A stretch of DNA of 64,000 nt, taken from assembly GCA_902363045.1 (NCBI GenBank), contig CABIYX010000006.1, positions 52,647-116,646 of the forward strand, written 5' to 3'. Position numbers and translations under genes: made by a program. This DNA comes from Clostridiales bacterium. GTDB lineage: Bacteria; Bacillota; Clostridia; Oscillospirales; Oscillospiraceae. The notes under the pieces were generated by a model. That model made no database searches. It had not been told where the DNA came from and saw only the letters and a list, made by a program, of their open reading frames with translations. Each line of letters opens with the position of its first letter. Position 1 is the stretch's first letter. Below are positions 61,775 through 64,000 of this stretch, piece by piece.

Positions 61775-63211
61775 ATGCCCACCAACACATACGAAAGCCC
61801 GCTCTCCTCCCGCTATGCCAGCGATGAGATGCTCTACCTCTTTTCCGCCGATAAAAAGTTCTCCACCTGGCGGCGGCTGTGGGTCGCCCTGGCCCGGGCG
61901 GAGATGGAGTTGGGCCTGCCGGTTACCCAGGAGCAGGTGGACGAGCTGGAGGCCCATATCACCGATATCGACTATGAAAAGGCCGCCCAGTGGGAGAAGA
62001 AGCTGCGCCATGATGTGATGGCCCACGTCCACACATACGGAGAGCTGTGCCCCAAGGCCATGCCCATCATCCACCTGGGGGCCACCAGCTGCTATGTGGG
62101 GGACAACACCGATGTGATCATCATGCGGGAGGGGCTGGAGCTGGTCAGAAACAAGCTGGTGCGGGTCCTGGCCAGGCTGGCGGACTTCGCCCGGGAGTAC
62201 AAGGCCCTGCCCACCCTGGGCTTCACCCACTTCCAGGCGGCCCAGCTGGTCACTGTGGGCAAGCGGGCCACCCTCTGGATGAACGAGCTGCTGATGGACC
62301 TGGAGGAGGTGGAGCACCGCATCTCCAGCCTGAAGCTGCTGGGCTCCAAGGGGACCACGGGGACCCAGGCCTCCTTCCTGGAGCTGTTCGAGGGCGACCA
62401 TGGGAAGGTGAAGGAGCTGGAGCGCCGGATCGCAGAGGAGATGGGCTTTGATGCCGTGGTCCCAGTCAGCGGACAGACCTACTCCCGGAAGATGGACTAC
62501 AACGTGCTGTCCACTCTGGCGGGCGTCGCCCAGAGCGCCAGCAAGTTCGCCACCGATCTGCGGCTGCTGTGCCACCTGAAGGAGGTGGAGGAACCCTTTG
62601 AGAAGAACCAGATCGGTTCCTCCGCCATGCCCTATAAGCGCAACCCCATGCGGTGCGAACGGATCTGCTCCCTGGCCCGCTATGTGATCGTGGACGCCGG
62701 CAATCCCGCCGTCACCACCGCCACCCAGTGGTTCGAGCGCACCCTGGACGACTCGGCCAACAAGCGCATCTCCATCCCGGAGGCATTCCTGGCGGTGGAC
62801 GCCATCCTGAACATCTATCTGAACGTGGCCTCCGGCCTGGTTGTCCACCCCAAGGTCATCCGCCGCCATGTGATGGAGGAGCTCCCCTTCATGGCCAGCG
62901 AGAACATCATGATGGACGCGGTGAAGCGGGGCGGCGACCGCCAGGCGCTCCACGAACGTATCCGGGTCCTGTCCCAGGAGGCGGGGCGGAACGTAAAGGA
63001 CCTGGGCCTGCCCAACAACCTGATCGACCTGATGGCGGAGGACCCGGCCTTCGGCATGAGCCGGGAGGAGCTCACCGCCCATTTGGAGCCGGAGCGCTAT
63101 ATCGGCCGCTGCCCGGAGCAGGTAGAGGAGTTCCTGGCCCAGGAGATCGCCCCAGTGCTGGCAAAGTACGCCGCGGCCCTGGGTGAGAAGGAAACGGAGC
63201 TGAAGGTTTAA
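61775..63211 (+). CDS. purB: Adenylosuccinate lyase
   Basis: PurB performs two fumarate-releasing steps in purine synthesis (SAICAR to AICAR and adenylosuccinate to AMP). The 478-residue protein starts NTYESPLSSRYASDEMLYLF and has HDVMAHVHTYGE, IHLGATSCYVGDNTD (catalytic His), GFTHFQAAQLVTVGKR and the fumarase-superfamily signature QIGSSAMPYKRNPMRCERI near residue 285. The length is typical of the longer clostridial PurB. It is one of two purine genes in the window with guaB, but they are far apart. Confidence 0.96.
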   Translation: MPTNTYESPLSSRYASDEMLYLFSADKKFSTWRRLWVALARAEMELGLPVTQEQVDELEAHITDIDYEKAAQWEKKLRHDVMAHVHTYGELCPKAMPIIHLGATSCYVGDNTDVIIMREGLELVRNKLVRVLARLADFAREYKALPTLGFTHFQAAQLVTVGKRATLWMNELLMDLEEVEHRISSLKLLGSKGTTGTQASFLELFEGDHGKVKELERRIAEEMGFDAVVPVSGQTYSRKMDYNVLSTLAGVAQSASKFATDLRLLCHLKEVEEPFEKNQIGSSAMPYKRNPMRCERICSLARYVIVDAGNPAVTTATQWFERTLDDSANKRISIPEAFLAVDAILNIYLNVASGLVVHPKVIRRHVMEELPFMASENIMMDAVKRGGDRQALHERIRVLSQEAGRNVKDLGLPNNLIDLMAEDPAFGMSREELTAHLEPERYIGRCPEQVEEFLAQEIAPVLAKYAAALGEKETELKV

Positions 63212-63230
63212 TGGAGAAAGGCGGGCTGCT

Positions 63231-64000
63231 TTGAAGCATCAAAAGTACGGCGCCTATCTAGCCGCCGGGGTCACCGCCTTCGCGGTGATCGCCGCAGCGA
63301 TCCTGCTGTTCTTCGTGATCTACCATTTTTCGGCGGTGCGGGCTCTGCTGGAGCTGCTGGCCTATATCCTGCGGCCCATCTTTTATGGGCTGGTGCTGGC
63401 CTTCCTGCTGCTGCCTGTCCACCGGCAGATCTACTCCTTTCTCTTCGCCCTGTGCGAGGGCGTGGCGGAGCATGGGGGACGGAAGCGCGCCGCGCTGAAT
63501 TTCCTGGCCATCGTGCTCAGTCTGAGCTTTGCGGTGCTGGTGGTCTATGTGCTGCTGGCCATGGTGCTGCCCCAGCTGTACCTCAGTATCGTGGGGTTGG
63601 TGAACGCGGTCCCGGAGTACATCCGGATCATGCAGCGGTGGCTGCTGGACTTTTTGGCGGACAATCCGGAGATCCAAGCGGCGGTGTTGCCCTATTACAA
63701 CTCCCTGGCCCAGTCAGTGGAGCAGTGGCTCAGCTCTGATATGCTCCCCAACCTGGAGTCGGTGAACAGCACCCTGGACTGGCTGAAGGCCGAGATCCTT
63801 CCCCAGCTCACCGGCGTGGTGAGCAGCGTCTCCTCCGGTGTGATCGCTCTGGCTCTGCTGCTGAAGGACATCCTGATCGCCATTATCGTCTCAGTCTATC
63901 TGCTGGCCAGAAAGGACGTCTTTGCCGCCCAGTCCAAGAAGATCGTGTACAGCGTGTTCCGCACCAACGTGGCGGATCTGCTGGTGGAGGAGACCCGGAG
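63231..64000 (+). CDS. AI-2E family transporter (3' end outside window)
   Basis: The frame is open from a TTG at 63231 (AAAGGCGGG upstream) to the window edge, giving 256 residues so far. Two N-terminal hydrophobic segments (AAGVTAFAVIAAAILLFFVI and LLAYILRPIFYGLVLAFLLL) are followed by FLAIVLSLSFAVLVVYVLLA. A long amphipathic segment (LYLSIVGLVNAVPEYIRIMQ) and KDILIAIIVSVYLLARKDVF come next, the usual order in PerM/AI-2E exporters, which are about 350-400 residues. An ATG at 63211 opens only seven codons in another frame. Actual cargo unknown. Confidence 0.88.
   Translation, partial: MKHQKYGAYLAAGVTAFAVIAAAILLFFVIYHFSAVRALLELLAYILRPIFYGLVLAFLLLPVHRQIYSFLFALCEGVAEHGGRKRAALNFLAIVLSLSFAVLVVYVLLAMVLPQLYLSIVGLVNAVPEYIRIMQRWLLDFLADNPEIQAAVLPYYNSLAQSVEQWLSSDMLPNLESVNSTLDWLKAEILPQLTGVVSSVSSGVIALALLLKDILIAIIVSVYLLARKDVFAAQSKKIVYSVFRTNVADLLVEETR

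Overview
The window is high-GC DNA from an endospore-forming member of the Clostridia, most likely an Oscillospiraceae gut anaerobe of the Flavonifractor/Intestinimonas/Lawsonibacter type. That placement is an inference. It rests on the GGAGG ribosome binding sites, the GTG- and TTG-rich start codon usage, the sporulation genes (ylbJ, spoIVA, sipL, spoVM, yunB), a RNase M5 of the clostridial type and a class A RNase P RNA. No marker rRNA is present. Most of the window is densely packed chromosomal backbone, with stop/start overlaps of the ATGA, GTGA and TGATG kinds.

Layout. 1-3.4 kb: uvrC (5' cut by the window edge), rsmD, coaD and a coiled-coil protein. 3.5-6.3 kb: a zinc/manganese ABC uptake operon (znuA-znuC-znuB) with its own promoter. 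6.3-9.1 kb, mostly minus strand: a small Cys-containing protein, ylbJ, nagB, and a RpiR-type regulator reduced to its two ends. 9.2-10.3 kb: an AT-rich pair encoding a cytidine-deaminase-like and a metallo-beta-lactamase-fold protein. 10.5-11.4 kb: a membrane-anchored GH25 lysozyme. 11.4-18.7 kb: a P-loop ATPase gene split by a 6.16-kb mobile element. The element carries a large serine recombinase, a tyrosine integrase, an FRG-domain protein and an AAA/DUF4143 ATPase. Joining the flanks across a 6-bp direct repeat restores the host reading frame.

18.8-32.7 kb: zinc-ribbon protein, acyl-ACP thioesterase, guaB, a two-component system, addB, a fused COG3323/pyridoxamine-kinase ORF, a small EamA transporter, holA, rnmV and a membrane-anchored XRE regulator. 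32.8-36.1 kb: spoIVA, sipL and a 24-codon spoVM in a row on the minus strand, each behind a SigE-like promoter. These encode the coat basement-layer anchor, its scaffold and its partner. 36.3-45.6 kb: cobalamin lower-ligand and late assembly genes (cbiA, cobT, cobU, cobS, a short second cobU-like gene, cobC, cbiB, cobD, cobQ), interrupted by about 0.9 kb of GTAG-type palindromic (REP-like) repeats.

45.6-50.4 kb: a Sel1 protein with 12 almost identical 36-residue repeats, a 330-bp multi-hairpin intergenic element between two copies of one terminator hairpin, a PepSY protein and a DUF6291 protein. 50.4-64 kb: rnpB divergent from murD, three consecutive M42 peptidases, a YnbB-type PLP enzyme, yunB, ligA, a DMT exporter, a DUF362 ferredoxin-like protein, purB and the start of an AI-2E family transporter.

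The points most worth following are the spoVM-sipL-spoIVA cluster, the precisely delimited mobile element with two classes of recombinase and its FRG/AAA cargo, the GTAG REP array with one unit inside cobD, and the repeated hairpin/TTTTTTGACAAGC intergenic family. No CRISPR array, tRNA, rRNA or cobalamin riboswitch was recognised.
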